Shown here in pieces: positions 15,047 to 15,094 of a DNA stretch of 15,094 nt. The stretch lies in the NCBI GenBank assembly GCA_030638385.1, contig DAOWES010000151.1, forward strand, positions 1-15,094, written 5' to 3'. The notes under the pieces are model-generated. The model searched no databases. It had not been told where the DNA came from and saw only the letters and a list, made by a program, of their open reading frames with translations. This DNA comes from Candidatus Cloacimonadota bacterium. Its GTDB lineage: Bacteria; Cloacimonadota; Cloacimonadia; Cloacimonadales; TCS61. Position numbers and translations under genes: made by a program. Each line of letters begins with the position of its first letter. Positions within the stretch are counted from its first letter, which is position 1.

Positions 15047-15094
15047 CTTTTTCTCCTACACTTTTCTTTTTTGGATCATACTAAAACCAATAAT

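Noticed and set aside
1..15094. CRISPR array, tRNA/rRNA, transposase or phage genes
   Set aside because: None seen: no regularly spaced direct repeats, no cloverleaf-like GC-rich segments, no integrase or transposase motifs in any ORF.

Overview
This is a low-G+C (about one third G+C by eye) bacterial chromosome segment in which all eleven supported genes lie on the minus strand. LPS-transport (LptD), LolC/E-type lipoprotein-release and several beta-barrel-like proteins point to a diderm bacterium. The style (AT-rich genes, many signal-peptide proteins of unknown family, FCB-like LptD, hairpin-rich intergenic repeats) suggests a candidate phylum such as Cloacimonadota or a relative in the FCB group. 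That placement is inference. Standard genetic code is used, with TGA as stop.

Reading from the right, in the direction of transcription: (1) 15046-13448 holds a tightly overlapping three-gene operon, a TusA/YedF-type sulfurtransferase, a class-V cysteine desulfurase and a DUF3343-type Se/S carrier-like protein. This set is typical of sulfur/selenium trafficking. (2) 13277-10170 holds lptD followed by a GmhB-like HAD phosphatase, joining heptose/LPS-core synthesis to LPS export. The phosphatase has replaced all four expected zinc ligands. (3) 9776-8868 is an exported endonuclease/exonuclease/phosphatase-fold protein, and 8544-8011 a small outer-membrane-barrel-like protein. Each sits directly downstream of a copy of the same ~270-350 bp intergenic repeat, which reaches into the Shine-Dalgarno region. 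A perfect 42-bp palindromic terminator follows the second gene. (4) 7784-6291 is lysS with its own terminator. (5) 6034-520 looks like an envelope operon: a LolC/E-family permease, a polysaccharide-deacetylase-fold protein with eroded catalytic motifs, a lipoprotein and an outer-membrane-barrel-like protein. No LolD ATPase is in the window. (6) 1-519 carries no convincing gene but contains several repeat or hairpin modules, two of which recur elsewhere in the window.

Most genes serve the cell envelope (LPS transport, lipoprotein sorting, exported and surface proteins), plus one housekeeping synthetase and one sulfur/selenium module. I saw no tRNA, rRNA, CRISPR array, transposase or phage gene. 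The least explained material is the network of shared intergenic repeats, the degenerate deacetylase, the zinc-ligand-less GmhB and the two unrecognised exported proteins at the left.
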